Assembly (NCBI GenBank): GCA_903884425.1
Contig: CAISEP010000003.1
Location: 186,001 to 250,000 of the forward strand
Direction: 5' to 3'
Source: an uncultured Caulobacterales bacterium
Lineage (GTDB): Bacteria; Pseudomonadota; Alphaproteobacteria; Caulobacterales; Caulobacteraceae
DNA length: 64,000 nucleotides
Shown: positions 36,523 to 46,957 of the stretch, in pieces
Layout: every line of letters starts with the position of its first letter
Numbering within the stretch: position 1 is the first letter of the stretch
Notes under the pieces: generated by a model
Seen by the model: only the letters and a program-made list of their open reading frames with translations
What the model was told of the DNA's origin: nothing
The model's database searches: none
Position numbers and translations under genes: made by a program

Positions 36523-38334
36523 CTAGAGGGGCGCGCAGGCCTCCGCCAGCCAGGCGGCGACGGGGGCGGGGACCAGGGGGGCGATCTCCCGCACGACCCG
36601 GGCGTGATAGGCATCGACCCAGTCGCGCTCGTCCGTCGTCAGCCGGGCGACCACGATCAGGTGGCGGTCGAAGGGGGCGAGGGTCAGGGTCTCGAAGCCG
36701 TGCATCGGTCGCTCGCCGCCGGGCACGGGCTCGGCGGGGGTGACCACCTGCAGGTTCTCGATCCGGATGCCGAAGGCCCCTTCCTTGTAGTAGCCCGGCT
36801 CGTTGGACAGGATCATGCCGGGCAGCAGGGCCACGCTGTTGGCGGCCCTTGCGATGCGCTGCGGCCCTTCGTGGACCCCCAGATAGCTGCCCACCCCGTG
36901 ACCGGTGCCGTGGTCATAGTCGAGGCCCCGCTCCCACAGGGCCGCGCGGGCCAGCACGTCCAGGGCATGACCGGTCACCCCCGGCGGGAACCGCACCCGG
37001 GACAGGGCGATGTGGCCCTTGAGGACGAGGGTGTAGCGGTCCCGCATCTCGCCGCTGGGGGTGCCGATGGCCACGGTGCGGGTGATGTCGGTGGTGCCGT
37101 CCAGGTACTGGGCCCCGGAATCCACCAGCAGCAGGTCGCCTGAGCGGGCCCGGCGGTTGGTCTTGCGGGTGGGGCGATAGTGGATCACGGCCCCGTTGGG
37201 ACCGGCCCCGGCAATGGTGTCGAAGGACAGGTCCCGAAGCTGGCCCGTCTCGGCGCGGAAGCCTTCCAGCTTCGTCACCGTCTCGATCTCGTCCGGCGGG
37301 GTGGTCTGCCCCTCCGTCGCCAGCCAGTGGAGGAAGCGCGCGACCGCCGCCCCGTCCCGCACATGGGCGGAGCGGGCACCGGCCACCTCCACCGGGTTCT
37401 TGGCGGCCCTTGGCAGGGCACACGGGTCGGCCCCGCGCAGCACGATGCCCCCCGCCGCGGCCACCGTGTCGAAATACCAGGCCGAGGCATTGGCCGGATC
37501 CAGCAGCACCCGCTTGCCGGCCAGCGCCTTCAGGGCGGGAACCAGGGCTTCGGGGGGCAGGAGTTCGGTGGCATTGCCGAGCCAGGCGGGGAGGTCTTCC
37601 GTCACCTTGCCCGGATCGAGGAACAGCTTGGCCTGGCCGTCGGCCCCGACGATTGCCTGGCCGAGGGGCAGGGGTGAGCGGATCACGTCCCCGCCGCGGA
37701 TGTTGAACAGCCAGGCGAGCGAGGTCGGGCCGGTCAGCACCGTCACATCCGCCCCCGCCTCGGCAATGGCCTGGGAGATCCGGGTGCGCTTGGCGGCGGC
37801 GGTCTCGCCGGACATGGCCTCCGGATGCGGCACGACGGGGGCGAGGGGCTGGGGCGGCCGGTCCGCCCAGGCAAGGTCCAGGGGGTTGGGATCGACGGCC
37901 ACGAGGCGGGCCCCCGCGCGCTGGGCCGCGGCCTTCAGCCGGTCCAGGCTGTCCGGCGTGTGCAGGCGGGCGTCATAGCCCACCGTCTGGCCGGGCTTCA
38001 GCTCCCGCTCCAGCCAGAGCGCCACGCCGCCCTCCACCAGGTCGTGATAGGTGAACAGGCGGCTGTCCACCTGGGCCCGGACCTGCAGGGTGTAGCGGCC
38101 GTCGGTGAACATGGCGGCGCGGTCGCGCATCACCACCGCCGCCCCGGCCGAGCCGGTGAAGCCGGTGGCGAAGGCCAGCCGGTCGTTGGCCGCCGGCAGG
38201 TATTCGTTGTTGTACTCGTCCTCGTGCGGGACGATCAGCCCGTCGAGGCCCGCCGCGGCGATGGCCGTGCGGATGAGGGGCAGGTGCTTCTCGCCGAAGC
38301 TGGGGTCGGCATGGTCATCAAAGGTCTGGAACAT
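36523..38334 (-). CDS. Xaa-Pro aminopeptidase (M24B, aminopeptidase P family)
   Basis: A 603-residue, three-domain aminopeptidase P of the long type. Two creatinase-like N-terminal domains (residues about 1-310) precede a pita-bread catalytic domain. Metal ligands are seen in LVDSGAQYLDGTTDITRTV (two Asp), HGTGHGVGSYLGVHEGPQR (His), LSNEPGYYKEGAFGIRIENL (Glu) and HGFETLTLAPFD (Glu). It cleaves the N-terminal residue before proline. The ATG at 38334 gives a typical family start (FDDHADPSFGEKHLPLIR). prmA lies 39 bases upstream on the same strand. Confidence 0.94.
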   Translation of the reverse strand: MFQTFDDHADPSFGEKHLPLIRTAIAAAGLDGLIVPHEDEYNNEYLPAANDRLAFATGFTGSAGAAVVMRDRAAMFTDGRYTLQVRAQVDSRLFTYHDLVEGGVALWLERELKPGQTVGYDARLHTPDSLDRLKAAAQRAGARLVAVDPNPLDLAWADRPPQPLAPVVPHPEAMSGETAAAKRTRISQAIAEAGADVTVLTGPTSLAWLFNIRGGDVIRSPLPLGQAIVGADGQAKLFLDPGKVTEDLPAWLGNATELLPPEALVPALKALAGKRVLLDPANASAWYFDTVAAAGGIVLRGADPCALPRAAKNPVEVAGARSAHVRDGAAVARFLHWLATEGQTTPPDEIETVTKLEGFRAETGQLRDLSFDTIAGAGPNGAVIHYRPTRKTNRRARSGDLLLVDSGAQYLDGTTDITRTVAIGTPSGEMRDRYTLVLKGHIALSRVRFPPGVTGHALDVLARAALWERGLDYDHGTGHGVGSYLGVHEGPQRIARAANSVALLPGMILSNEPGYYKEGAFGIRIENLQVVTPAEPVPGGERPMHGFETLTLAPFDRHLIVVARLTTDERDWVDAYHARVVREIAPLVPAPVAAWLAEACAPL

Positions 38335-38373
38335 GCGGCGAAACTAGCGCCGCCGCTGCCTTTGGACCAGAGC

Positions 38374-39276
38374 CTAAACGCGTTGCGCCGGGGCGGGCCT
38401 CTGCCGGGCCTTGCGCACGACCAGCGTCGCCCAGGCGTCCCGGCGGACCCGGCCGACCAGGCGGAAGCCCCGGTTCAGATAGGCGGCCCGGACATAGCGC
38501 TCCTGCGTCCGCAACAGGCCCGAAAGGATCGCCACGCCGCCGGGCTTCAGCGCGCCCTTGATCGGCTGGGCGAGACTGACCAAGGGGCGGGCCAGGATGT
38601 TGGCGAAGACGAGGTCATAGGGCGCATGGGACGACACCAGGGTGTGGCCGAGGCCAGACGCATGGACGAACCGCGCGCGCACCTTGTTCACCTTGGCATT
38701 CTCCCGGGAGATCCGCACCGACACCCGGTCGATGTCGGTGCCCACGGCCACCTCCGCCCCCGTGCGCGCGGCGGCGATGGCCAGCACGCCGGTCCCGGCC
38801 CCCACGTCCAGCACCCGCTCGAACCGCCGCTGGCGCTTCAGCAGCCGGTGATAGGCGATGAGGCAGCCCACCGTCGTGCCGTGGTGGCCGGTGCCGAAGG
38901 CCGCGCCGGCCTCGATGCGCAGATTGACCGCGTTCACCGGTGCGCGGCCCCGGTCATGGACCCCGAAGATGAAGAAGCGACCGGCGCGGACCGGCGGCAG
39001 GCCGGAGAGCGCCATGGCCAGCCAGTCGGCATCGGCCAGCACCTCCGTCGTGACCGTCAGACCCGGATGGTCGGCCAGCACTGTCTCGAGGGCCGTCACC
39101 TCCTCCGGCTCGGTGGGATAGGCGTCGATCCGCCACAGGCCGTGATCCTCGTCCTCCTCCAGGATGGAGTAGGTGGCCCCCTCCAGCAGGGGATGGGCGT
39201 CGATGTCGCGGGCGGCGGCCTCGGCGAGGGCGCGGGGGCCGCGGGCGATGATCTGCAGGGCGGGGTCGAGAACCAT
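38374..39276 (-). CDS. prmA: Ribosomal protein L11 methyltransferase
   Basis: A 300-residue SAM-dependent methyltransferase. The N-terminal substrate domain ([16 protein letters not shown]) is followed by a methyltransferase domain with [21 protein letters not shown] motif [33 protein letters not shown] and the NPPY-like [14 protein letters not shown]. The start ATG 39276 is taken as the first methionine. It is divergent from the flagellar genes and precedes the Xaa-Pro aminopeptidase gene. Confidence 0.92.
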   Translation of the reverse strand: MVLDPALQIIARGPRALAEAAARDIDAHPLLEGATYSILEEDEDHGLWRIDAYPTEPEEVTALETVLADHPGLTVTTEVLADADWLAMALSGLPPVRAGRFFIFGVHDRGRAPVNAVNLRIEAGAAFGTGHHGTTVGCLIAYHRLLKRQRRFERVLDVGAGTGVLAIAAARTGAEVAVGTDIDRVSVRISRENAKVNKVRARFVHASGLGHTLVSSHAPYDLVFANILARPLVSLAQPIKGALKPGGVAILSGLLRTQERYVRAAYLNRGFRLVGRVRRDAWATLVVRKARQRPAPAQRV

Positions 39277-39337
39277 GGCGGTGCTCTAGCGGTTCCGGTG
39301 CCTCCGGCAAAGGCTTTCGTGCAGCCCGGCCGGTGCG

Positions 39338-39354
39338 TAACCCGTTTGTTAACC
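39338..39354 (+). promoter_or_regulatory. CtrA-like half site ahead of fliQ
   Basis: TAACCCGTTTGTTAACC lies about 90 bases before the fliQ ATG. The TTAACC half matches the CtrA consensus; the upstream half (TAAC) has two mismatches at the N7 spacing. Known: the Caulobacter fliQR promoter is an early flagellar promoter activated by CtrA. The site is plausible by context, weak by sequence. Confidence 0.4.
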
Positions 39355-39440
39355 ATGTTCGCCGCAACTCGACGCAGGGTGGGGACCTTGTCCCGACTCA
39401 CTTATTGACTGCGTTGTACGCTCCCACGGGGATTTTTCGC

Positions 39441-39704
39441 ATGAACGGGACTCAGGTGCTTGATCTCGGCCGGGACGCCATCTGGCTGACCATCCAGCTG
39501 GCGGCGCCGATGCTCATCGTCGGCCTGCTGGTCGGCGTGGTGGTGGGGCTGCTGCAGACCCTGACCCAGATCCAGGAGCAGACCCTGATCTTCGTGCCGA
39601 AGGTGGTGGCGGTGTTCATCGCGCTGCTGGTGTCCATGCCGCTGATGGGGGTCTTGATGGCGGACTTCATGCACAAGATCGCCAACCAGATCGCCGGGCT
39701 CTGA
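39441..39704 (+). CDS. fliQ: Flagellar export gate protein FliQ
   Basis: An 87-residue inner membrane protein with two membrane helices, the usual size for FliQ. Marks include LDLGRDAIWLTIQLAAPMLIVGLL, VGLLQTLTQIQEQTLIFVPK and MADFMHKIANQI. It is part of the FliPQR gate of the flagellar type III export machine. The ATG at 39441 matches the family start (MNGTQVLDLGRD); upstream codons to 39333 lie in the promoter. First gene of fliQ-fliR-flhB-cckA; fliP is not here. Confidence 0.96.
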   Translation: MNGTQVLDLGRDAIWLTIQLAAPMLIVGLLVGVVVGLLQTLTQIQEQTLIFVPKVVAVFIALLVSMPLMGVLMADFMHKIANQIAGL

Positions 39705-39726
39705 CCGGGGAGGGGGGAGACGCCAG

Positions 39727-40482
39727 ATGGAGCATTATGCCCTCGCGTCCCAGGTCTATGGCGGTGCCCTGATCTTTGCCCGGCTGGGCTCGTTCTTCGT
39801 GGCCATGCCCGGGGTCGGGGAGAGCACGGTGCCTACCAACATCCGGCTGGCCTTCGCCTTCATCGTCACCATCGCCCTCTATCCGGCGCTCGCGGGCAAC
39901 CTCCCGGCGGAGCCGTCGGACGTCTGGTCCATGACCTTCCAGATCGTGGCGGAGATCGTGATCGGGCTGGCGCTCGGCACGCTGCTGCGGATGTTCACCC
40001 AGTCCCTGGCGGTGGCGGGGGAGGTGATCTCCCTGCAGACGACCCTGTCCTTCGCCCAGACCACCAATCCGCTTCAGGCCCAGCCGACGGCGTCGGTGAC
40101 CACCTTCCTGACCCTGGTGGGACTGACGGCCATCTTCGCCACGGACCTGCATGAACTGTTCATCGCGGGCATCGTCCATTCCTACCAGATGTTCCCCCCC
40201 GGGCACGGCGTGCCCATGGCGGACTTCAACCGGGCCGCGGTGAAGCTGATGGGCGACACCTTCGGCCTGGGCGTCCAGCTGGCCGCGCCGGTGCTGATCT
40301 TCAGCCTGGTGTTCAACATCGCCGCGGGTCTGGTGGCCCGGGTCATGCCGCAGTTCCAGATCTTCTTCATCGCCACGCCGCTGACCGTCCTTCTGGGGCT
40401 GGCCGTGTTCGCCATGAGCCTCGGCGGCATGGGCATGGTCTGGATCGAGCGGTATCGCGCCCTTGCCGGTCAGTGGGTCTAG
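39727..40482 (+). CDS. fliR: Flagellar export gate protein FliR
   Basis: A 251-residue inner membrane protein with about six helices: YGGALIFARLGSFFVAMPGVGES, RLAFAFIVTIALYPAL, EIVIGLALGTLLRMFTQSLAVAGEVISLQ, and a late PQFQIFFIATPLTVLLGLAVF. It joins FliP and FliQ in the export gate. It starts 22 bases after fliQ with GGGGAGGGGGGAG upstream, and flhB begins 3 bases after its stop. Confidence 0.96.
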   Translation: MEHYALASQVYGGALIFARLGSFFVAMPGVGESTVPTNIRLAFAFIVTIALYPALAGNLPAEPSDVWSMTFQIVAEIVIGLALGTLLRMFTQSLAVAGEVISLQTTLSFAQTTNPLQAQPTASVTTFLTLVGLTAIFATDLHELFIAGIVHSYQMFPPGHGVPMADFNRAAVKLMGDTFGLGVQLAAPVLIFSLVFNIAAGLVARVMPQFQIFFIATPLTVLLGLAVFAMSLGGMGMVWIERYRALAGQWV

Positions 40483-40485
40483 GCC

Positions 40486-41583
40486 ATGGCCGAGGACACC
40501 ACCGACCAGGCCTCCCGCACAGAAGATCCCAGTGCCAAACGCCTTGCCGACGCGCGGGAAAAGGGCGACGTCGCCAAGTCTCCGGACGTGGCGCCGCTGA
40601 TGGCGCTGGCGGCGGCCTCCATGGTCAGCCTGATCTACGGAGGCGACATTGCCCGGGCGATCTCGGCTGAGCTTCTGCCCTTCATCGCCCATCCGGACGC
40701 CTTCGACCTCACCGGCCTTGGCGGGCAGTCCGTCGCGCTCCAGGCCCTGCGGGCGGGGCTTCCGGTGGTGGGGGTGCTGGTCGCCGCGGCCGTGGCGGGG
40801 CTGGCCGGCAATGTGCTGCAGACCGGCCTGATCTGGGCCCCCGCCAAGCTGGAGCCGGACTTCGGCAAGCTCAATCCCATGACGGGGCTCGGGCGGCTGT
40901 TCGGCATCGACGGCCTGGCCCAGACCTTCAAGTCGTTCCTGAAGCTGGTGGCCGTGGGGCTGATCGCCTGGTGGATCATCGCACCGAAGGCCGGGGCCCT
41001 GTCGATGATGGCGGGTCTGGAGATCACCGCCATCCTGCCGGTGGCGGTGGACGTGATCCGTCAGGTGCTGCTGGCGGTGCTGGCCATGATGGCGGCGGTG
41101 GCAGGCATCGACTGGTTCTGGCAGCGGCAACGCTTCATGACCCGCATGCGCATGAGCCGGGAGGAACTGAAGCAGGAAAACAAGGACATGGAGGGCGATC
41201 CTCACGTGAAGCAGCGTCGCCGCCAGATCCAGTTCCAGCGGGCGCGGCAGCGGATGATGCAGGCCGTGCCCACCGCCACCGTGGTGGTGATGAACCCGAC
41301 CCACTATGCCGTGGCGCTGCGCTATGTTCAGGGCGAGACCGCCGCGCCGGAATGTGTGGCCAAGGGCGTGGACAGCCTGGCGCTTCGCATCCGGGACCTG
41401 GCACGGGAGCACGGGGTGCCGGTGATCGAGGACCCCCCCCTGGCGCGGGCCCTCTACGCCACGGTGAAGCTGGACGAGACCATTCCGACGGAGCATTTCG
41501 AGGCGGTGGCCAAGCTGATCGGCTTCATCCTCGCCCGGGCCCGGGAGCGGGCGCGACCGGCCAGGATATCCCCCGGGCTCTAG
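40486..41583 (+). CDS. flhB: Flagellar export switch protein FlhB
   Basis: A 365-residue protein: N-terminal basic start TEDPSAKRLADAREKGDVAKS, four membrane helices, and a cytoplasmic domain with the autocleavage motif NPTH (Asn at about residue 270) in VVMNPTHYAVALRY. Cleavage at this site switches export from rod/hook to filament substrates. The C-terminus ends LARARERARPARISPGL. It is 3 bases after fliR and followed by cckA after 60 bases. Confidence 0.97.
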   Translation: MAEDTTDQASRTEDPSAKRLADAREKGDVAKSPDVAPLMALAAASMVSLIYGGDIARAISAELLPFIAHPDAFDLTGLGGQSVALQALRAGLPVVGVLVAAAVAGLAGNVLQTGLIWAPAKLEPDFGKLNPMTGLGRLFGIDGLAQTFKSFLKLVAVGLIAWWIIAPKAGALSMMAGLEITAILPVAVDVIRQVLLAVLAMMAAVAGIDWFWQRQRFMTRMRMSREELKQENKDMEGDPHVKQRRRQIQFQRARQRMMQAVPTATVVVMNPTHYAVALRYVQGETAAPECVAKGVDSLALRIRDLAREHGVPVIEDPPLARALYATVKLDETIPTEHFEAVAKLIGFILARARERARPARISPGL

Positions 41584-41643
41584 CGGCACCGGACCCCGCC
41601 CACGATTTTTTGACCTGTTGAGACCCTTTGGAAGGACCCCACC

Positions 41644-43773
41644 ATGACCCAGAAGAGCGTCGGATCGACCGGAGCGGGGGCCGAGGCTGGCCGTCGTCGC
41701 CCGGTCACGCTCGCGGACGGGGCCGCCCTGGCCGCGGCCGGGCTGTTCCTGGTGGCGGTGCTGGCCCTGGCCGCGCCGGTCCTGCACTCGGGCAAGGCCA
41801 GCTGGCCGGCGCTGCTGCTGCTGATCGGCGTGGCGGGGACCTCGTTCCTCGGGGTCTTCGCCTTCGCCGCCGCCCATCGGCCGGAGCCGCGGCTGGACGA
41901 GCCTTCGCTGGAGGATCTGGTCAATGCACTGGCGGACCCGGCGGCAGTGGCCTCCGTCGATGGTCGCACCCTCGGTGCCAATGACGCCTGGCGCGCCGCC
42001 ATGGGGTCGAGCGGGCGCCTGCCCCGCAGCGGGACCGACGGCCCGGTGATCTACGCCATTCTCCGGCGCGCAGAGGCGGGCGAGGCGGCGGAGGGCACCC
42101 TGTCCGGCGACCAGATCGTCAGCGCTGCGCGGATCGACGGCCGCCGCATTCTTGTCCGCCTGCGTGCCGCTGCGGCCCCGTCGGTGGCGGAGGCCCCCCA
42201 GGGGGTGGCAAGCCCGTCGGAGGCCGGAACCGACGCCGCCATCCCCTCCAGCCTCGATGCCTTCGCCGCCGCCTCGCCCTTCGGGGCCTGCCTGCTCAGC
42301 GGCAGCGACCCCTTTGCCGCAGTGATGGCCGACCTCAATCCGGCCCTCAGCGGTCTGACCGACGGCGCGGCGCGGCCGGGGGTTCCGTTCACGGCCATCC
42401 TCGATCCCGCGGGCATGGCCGACCTGCGGGAGCGGCTGGCCACCCGCCCGGCCGGACCGGTGGAGGTCCGACTGGCGGCGAAGCAGTCCACGGGCCAGCC
42501 GCGGATCGCGCACCTGTACCTGGCCGGAGACGCCCGGGGGCGGGTGACGGCCTTCCTGCTGGACGTGTCCGACCAGAAGCAGCTGGAACTGCAGCTGGCC
42601 CAGAACCAGAAGATGCAGGCCATCGGCCAGCTGGCCGGGGGCGTGGCCCACGACTTCAACAACCTGCTCACCGCCATCCAGCTGCGGCTGGACGAGCTGC
42701 TGCACCGCCATCCGGTGGGGGACCCCAGCTACGAGGCCCTGACCGAGATCCGCCAGACCGGGGTGCGTGCCGCCGACCTGGTGCGCAAGCTCCTGGCCTT
42801 CTCCCGCAAGCAGACGGTGCAGCGCGAGACCCTGCCGCTGGGCGAGCTGATCAGCGAGTTCGAGGTGCTGCTCCGCCGGCTCCTGCGCGAGGATGTGCGG
42901 CTGGTCACCGACTACGGCCGCGACCTGCCCTTCGTCCGCGCCGACAAGAGCCAGCTGGAGACGGCGGTGATGAACCTGGCCGTCAACGCCCGGGACGCCC
43001 TGCGCAGCCATGGCACGAATGACGGCGGCCCGGCGGAGGTGCGCATCCAGACCAAGCGCCTGACCCGGGACGAGGCGGTGAAGCTGGGCTTCCCCGCCTG
43101 CCCCGCGGAGGGCTGCGCCATGATCGAGGTGGCGGACAACGGCCCCGGCATCCCGCCGGACGCCATGGCCAAGATCTTCGAGCCGTTCTTCACCACCAAG
43201 CCGGTGGGCGAGGGGACCGGGCTGGGCCTTGCCATGGTCTATGGGGTGGTGAAGCAGGCGGACGGCTGGATCCATGTGGACTCCGCGCCGGGCAAGGGGG
43301 CGGCCTTCCGCATCTTCCTGCCGGTGCATGTGCCGCAGGCCGCCGATCCGTCGGCACCGGCCAAGGCAGCCAAGCCCAAGCCCGCCGCCCGGGACCTGTC
43401 CGGTGCCGGTCGCATCCTGTTCGTGGAGGACGAGGACGTGGTCCGGGGCGTTGCCGCCCGTCTGCTCCGCGCCCGGGGCTACGAGGTGATCGAGGCCGCG
43501 GACGGGGAGGAGGCCCTGCTGCTGGCCGAGGAGAATGCCGGAAAGATCGACCTCCTGATCTCCGACGTGATCATGCCGGGCCTGGACGGCCCGACCCTCT
43601 TGAAGAAGGCGCGCAAGTACCTGGACGGGGCACCGGTGATGTTCATCTCCGGCTATGCGGAGGCTGAGTTCTCCGACCTGCTGGAGGGGGAGACCGGGGT
43701 GACCTTCCTGGCCAAGCCGCTGGACATCAAGGTGCTGGCGGAGCGGGTCAAGCAGCAGCTGCAGGCCGCCTGA
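41644..43773 (+). CDS. cckA: Hybrid sensor histidine kinase CckA
   Basis: A 709-residue kinase. Two membrane helices (about 28-48 and 54-76) are followed by two PAS-like regions. The DHp helix carries the phosphorylated His336 in [14 protein letters not shown], the ATPase domain has N, G1 and G2 boxes ([30 protein letters not shown]), and the C-terminal receiver carries Asp641 in [14 protein letters not shown] with [10 protein letters not shown] and FLAKPLD. Known: CckA passes phosphate through ChpT to CtrA and CpdR; HDFNN and GYAEAEF are typical of CckA. Gene order flhB-cckA is as in Caulobacter. Downstream gene convergent. Confidence 0.95.
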   Translation: MTQKSVGSTGAGAEAGRRRPVTLADGAALAAAGLFLVAVLALAAPVLHSGKASWPALLLLIGVAGTSFLGVFAFAAAHRPEPRLDEPSLEDLVNALADPAAVASVDGRTLGANDAWRAAMGSSGRLPRSGTDGPVIYAILRRAEAGEAAEGTLSGDQIVSAARIDGRRILVRLRAAAAPSVAEAPQGVASPSEAGTDAAIPSSLDAFAAASPFGACLLSGSDPFAAVMADLNPALSGLTDGAARPGVPFTAILDPAGMADLRERLATRPAGPVEVRLAAKQSTGQPRIAHLYLAGDARGRVTAFLLDVSDQKQLELQLAQNQKMQAIGQLAGGVAHDFNNLLTAIQLRLDELLHRHPVGDPSYEALTEIRQTGVRAADLVRKLLAFSRKQTVQRETLPLGELISEFEVLLRRLLREDVRLVTDYGRDLPFVRADKSQLETAVMNLAVNARDALRSHGTNDGGPAEVRIQTKRLTRDEAVKLGFPACPAEGCAMIEVADNGPGIPPDAMAKIFEPFFTTKPVGEGTGLGLAMVYGVVKQADGWIHVDSAPGKGAAFRIFLPVHVPQAADPSAPAKAAKPKPAARDLSGAGRILFVEDEDVVRGVAARLLRARGYEVIEAADGEEALLLAEENAGKIDLLISDVIMPGLDGPTLLKKARKYLDGAPVMFISGYAEAEFSDLLEGETGVTFLAKPLDIKVLAERVKQQLQAA

Positions 43774-43788
43774 CCCCGCTCGCGAGGC

Positions 43789-45231
43789 TTACGACCGGAC
43801 GGGAACAGCCTTCCAGAAGTACCTTCTGAAACCTCGCTTTTCGTCGGTTTCCTTCAGGCGGAACATCATCTTCACGTCCATGCCGGAGTCCACGTCGCCG
43901 GGCTCCACATCGGTGATGTCCATGAAGATGCGGCCGCCGCCCTCGAACACCATCATGCCGTAGTGGTTGGGCGGGGCCATGGAGAAGGTCAGATAGTCCG
44001 CGGACCAGGACAGGATGGTCGCCCGGCGCTCCGCGAACTTGTAGGGCTCCTGGGTGTCCACCGCCGGATTGTTGGGGGCGACCGAGATGCGGGTCCGGGG
44101 GAACTGGGCGACGCCGGTCTCCCGGCAGCGGCCGCCCACCAGCCCCAGGATCTGGTCGGAGTTGCGGTAGAGGGTGGTGAGCGCGGTCTTGTTGTCCTTC
44201 TCCGCCCGCATGCCCTTGTCCCAGTCCACCAGGCCGCGGAAGGTCAGGAACTTCAGGTAGTTGGTTTCTTCCTTGCGGTCCTTCAGGCTGCCGCTGACGC
44301 CCCGGGCCGGGCGTCCCCTGGCCAGTTGGGCCGTCGTCCTCAGCACCAGGGCCTCGCAGCCCTGGCCGAACTGGGCCACCAGGATCACCTGCCCGGGGGT
44401 GGCGTCCTCGAGGGCGTGGGCCAGCATCAGCGGGCCGTGCGCCGTCCCGGCCTCGCCCATCACCGCCGCCAGATTGTCGCGCACGGCCTCCGGGCGGATG
44501 CCCAGCGCCTTGGCCAGGCTGGCCGCCTGTCCGGCAAACACGCAGGGGAAGCAGAAGTGATCCACCGCATCCGCCGTCAGACCGGCTGCGGACAGGGCCT
44601 GGCGTACGGCGGCGGGGACCAGCTTGGCGATCCCTTCGTCCCGGATCCAGCGCTCCTCCCAAGCATAGTCGATCTCCTGGTCCGCGGCGCGGAAGTGGTC
44701 GACGAAGTCCGCCGTGACCACGCCCCGGCCCAGAAGCTCGGCACAGCCGGGGCCGTCCCCCACCAGGAAGGCCGCGCCGGCGTCTCCGAAGTCCAGTTCC
44801 TGGGCGGAGGCCGCACGGGTGCGGCGCATCTCTCCGGTGACAACCAAAGTGGCCGGACCCTTGTCCTCCAGGGCATCGCCCAGCGCCCCGAGCGCCGCGC
44901 GCTGGGAACCGCCCACGTCGCTGGAACGGATGTCCCCGTCCAGCGTCAGGGCCGCGGCGGCGATCCCGGCGTTCAGCCGGTCGGCAAACGGGGCGGTGGT
45001 GGAGGCGAACACCAGGCGGCGCACATGGCTGCGGTCATCCTCGGGCCCCAGGGCGTCGCGGGCCGCCTCCACCGCCATGGTCAGGGCGTCCTCGTCCCAG
45101 GCGGCCATGGACCGCTCCCCCTTGCCCTTGCCGGCGAGGTTGGGGGCGACCCAGGCATTGGCGGTGGTGACCGCGCGCCGGCTCAGGCGAAGGCGCGGGA
45201 CATAGGCCCCCCAGGCAAGAATGGCAGCCAT
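43789..45231 (-). CDS. HMG-CoA synthase/KAS III-like protein fused to DUF35 OB-fold; catalytic Cys absent
   Basis: A 480-residue fusion. Residues 1 to about 310 form a thiolase-fold domain like HMG-CoA synthase: [69 protein letters not shown]. Where HMG-CoA synthase has ACYGG, this protein has [11 protein letters not shown], so the nucleophilic Cys is replaced. Residues about 330-480 form a DUF35 OB-fold ([45 protein letters not shown]) with only one Cys left of the zinc ribbon. Known: DUF35 proteins partner thiolases in archaea and in steroid side-chain aldolases, some of which lack Cys. Inference: a retro-aldolase or regulatory acyl-CoA binder. Shares an operon with the GMC gene. Confidence 0.82.
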   Translation of the reverse strand: MAAILAWGAYVPRLRLSRRAVTTANAWVAPNLAGKGKGERSMAAWDEDALTMAVEAARDALGPEDDRSHVRRLVFASTTAPFADRLNAGIAAAALTLDGDIRSSDVGGSQRAALGALGDALEDKGPATLVVTGEMRRTRAASAQELDFGDAGAAFLVGDGPGCAELLGRGVVTADFVDHFRAADQEIDYAWEERWIRDEGIAKLVPAAVRQALSAAGLTADAVDHFCFPCVFAGQAASLAKALGIRPEAVRDNLAAVMGEAGTAHGPLMLAHALEDATPGQVILVAQFGQGCEALVLRTTAQLARGRPARGVSGSLKDRKEETNYLKFLTFRGLVDWDKGMRAEKDNKTALTTLYRNSDQILGLVGGRCRETGVAQFPRTRISVAPNNPAVDTQEPYKFAERRATILSWSADYLTFSMAPPNHYGMMVFEGGGRIFMDITDVEPGDVDSGMDVKMMFRLKETDEKRGFRRYFWKAVPVRS

Positions 45232-45289
45232 TCGGATCGTCTCCCCTGTCGTTTCTTGTCCGTTGTCGTCGTGAGCCTCGCCGGGTCCG

Positions 45290-46957
45290 TCAGGCGGCGG
45301 ACTGGGCCGCCTCCAGGCCCAGGATCATGTCGGAGGCCTTCTCGGCGATCATGATGGTGGGCGCGTTGGTGTTGCCGGACACCAGCCGCGGCATGATGGA
45401 GGCATCCACCACCCGCAGCCCCTCGACCCCGTGCACCCGCAGCTGCGGATCCACCACCGCCTGCGGCCCGTGGCCCATCTGGCAGGTGCCCACCGGGTGA
45501 TAGATGGTGGTGCCGCTGGCCTTGGCGAATTCCAGCAGGTGCCGGTCGGTCTTGAAGGCGGGGCCGGGCTGCATCTCGTGGTCCACATAGGGGGCCAGCG
45601 CCGGCTGGGTGCCGATGCTGCGTCCGATCCGCAGGGACGCCACCGCCACCTGCTGGTCGATCGGGTCGGAGAGGTAGTTGGCGAAGATGGACGGATGCAC
45701 CGTCGGGTCCGGCGACTTGATCCGGATGTGTCCGCGGCTCTCGGGGCGCAGCTGGCAGGGGGCGATGGTCAGGCCGGGCTCGGCTTCCAGCTCCATCTTC
45801 TGCTCGGCGGCCAGCTTCTCCATGTCCATGGTGGCGGGCAGGATGTGGTACTGGATGTCCGGGGCGGCGAGTTCGGGCCTCGACTTGCAGAAGACGGCGA
45901 TGTGGGCGGCGGACAGGGTCAGCAGGCCCTTGCGCTGGAACACGTATTTCAGTGTTTCGCCCAGGAAGCGGGTGCCGCGGGTCAGCTCGTTCACCGAGAT
46001 CACCCCCGGCTTCAGGCGATAGCGCACCCCCATGACATAGTGGTCCTGCAGGTTCTCGCCGACGCCGGGCAGGTCCGCGACCACCTCGATGCCGTGCTCC
46101 TGCAGCAGCTGGCCCGGGCCGATGCCGGACAGCTGCAGAAGCTGGGGCGTGTTGACCGCCCCGCCGGACAGGATCACCTCGCGACGGGCGCGGACCGTGC
46201 GGGTCAGGCCGTCCTGGGAGAACTCCACCCCCGTGGCGCGCTTGCCGGTGAACAGCACCCGACGGGCGAGGGCGTTGGTCTCCACCTGCAGGTTGGTGCG
46301 GTGCATGACCGGATGCAGATAGGCGACAGCGGCGGAGCAGCGCTGGCCGTTCTTCACCGTCAGCTGGTAGTAGGACGCGCCTTCCTGGCTCTCGCCATTG
46401 ACGTCCTTCACCACCGGAATGCCCGCCTGGCCGCAGGCGTCGAGCACGGCGTCGGACACCGGATGCCGGGTGGTGACGTCGGAGACGTTCAGCGGACCGC
46501 CCGTGGCATGGTCCCCGTCGGCCCCGCGCTCCTGATTCTCCGACCGCAGGAAATAGGGGCGGACGTTTTCCCAGGACCACCCCTCGCAGCCCAGCTGGCG
46601 CCAGTTGTCGTAGTCCGCCTGCTGCCCGCGGATGTAAAGCAGGCCGTTGATCGACGAGGAGCCGCCCAGCACCTTGCCCCTGGGCCACACATGCGGCCGG
46701 TTGCCGGAGGTGGGGTCGGGTTCGGTGGTGTAGAGCCAGTTGACCTTCGGGTCCTTCAGGGTCTGGGAATAGCCCACCGGCATGTGGATCATCAGGTTGG
46801 ACAGGAACTGGCCGGGGTTGCGGGTCGGGCGGTCGTCGCCGCCGGCCTCCAGCAGCACGACCTTGAACCGCCCGTCCGCGCTCAGCCGGTTGGCCAGGAC
46901 GCAACCGGCGCTTCCGGCACCCACCACCACGTAGTCGGCTTCGATCTCGAGACCCAT
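45290..46957 (-). CDS. GMC-family FAD oxidoreductase (choline/alcohol dehydrogenase-like)
   Basis: A 555-residue flavoprotein. [20 protein letters not shown] with acidic [10 protein letters not shown] binds [23 protein letters not shown] and [19 protein letters not shown] are the two GMC signatures; the C-terminal catalytic His region is [13 protein letters not shown], with [25 protein letters not shown]. It oxidises a primary or secondary alcohol; choline, long-chain and terpenoid alcohols are all possible. The start is ATG 46957 ([13 protein letters not shown]) with CAGGAAA upstream. Upstream of and co-oriented with the HMGCS-like gene (58 bases). Confidence 0.92.
   Translation of the reverse strand: MGLEIEADYVVVGAGSAGCVLANRLSADGRFKVVLLEAGGDDRPTRNPGQFLSNLMIHMPVGYSQTLKDPKVNWLYTTEPDPTSGNRPHVWPRGKVLGGSSSINGLLYIRGQQADYDNWRQLGCEGWSWENVRPYFLRSENQERGADGDHATGGPLNVSDVTTRHPVSDAVLDACGQAGIPVVKDVNGESQEGASYYQLTVKNGQRCSAAVAYLHPVMHRTNLQVETNALARRVLFTGKRATGVEFSQDGLTRTVRARREVILSGGAVNTPQLLQLSGIGPGQLLQEHGIEVVADLPGVGENLQDHYVMGVRYRLKPGVISVNELTRGTRFLGETLKYVFQRKGLLTLSAAHIAVFCKSRPELAAPDIQYHILPATMDMEKLAAEQKMELEAEPGLTIAPCQLRPESRGHIRIKSPDPTVHPSIFANYLSDPIDQQVAVASLRIGRSIGTQPALAPYVDHEMQPGPAFKTDRHLLEFAKASGTTIYHPVGTCQMGHGPQAVVDPQLRVHGVEGLRVVDASIMPRLVSGNTNAPTIMIAEKASDMILGLEAAQSAA

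Noticed and set aside
39667-43329. An open frame of more than 1200 codons on the minus strand across fliR-flhB-cckA
   Set aside because: It lies opposite three well-recognised genes. The translation is rich in His, Gly, Arg and Gln with no family features, as expected from the antisense of GC-rich codons with few stops.
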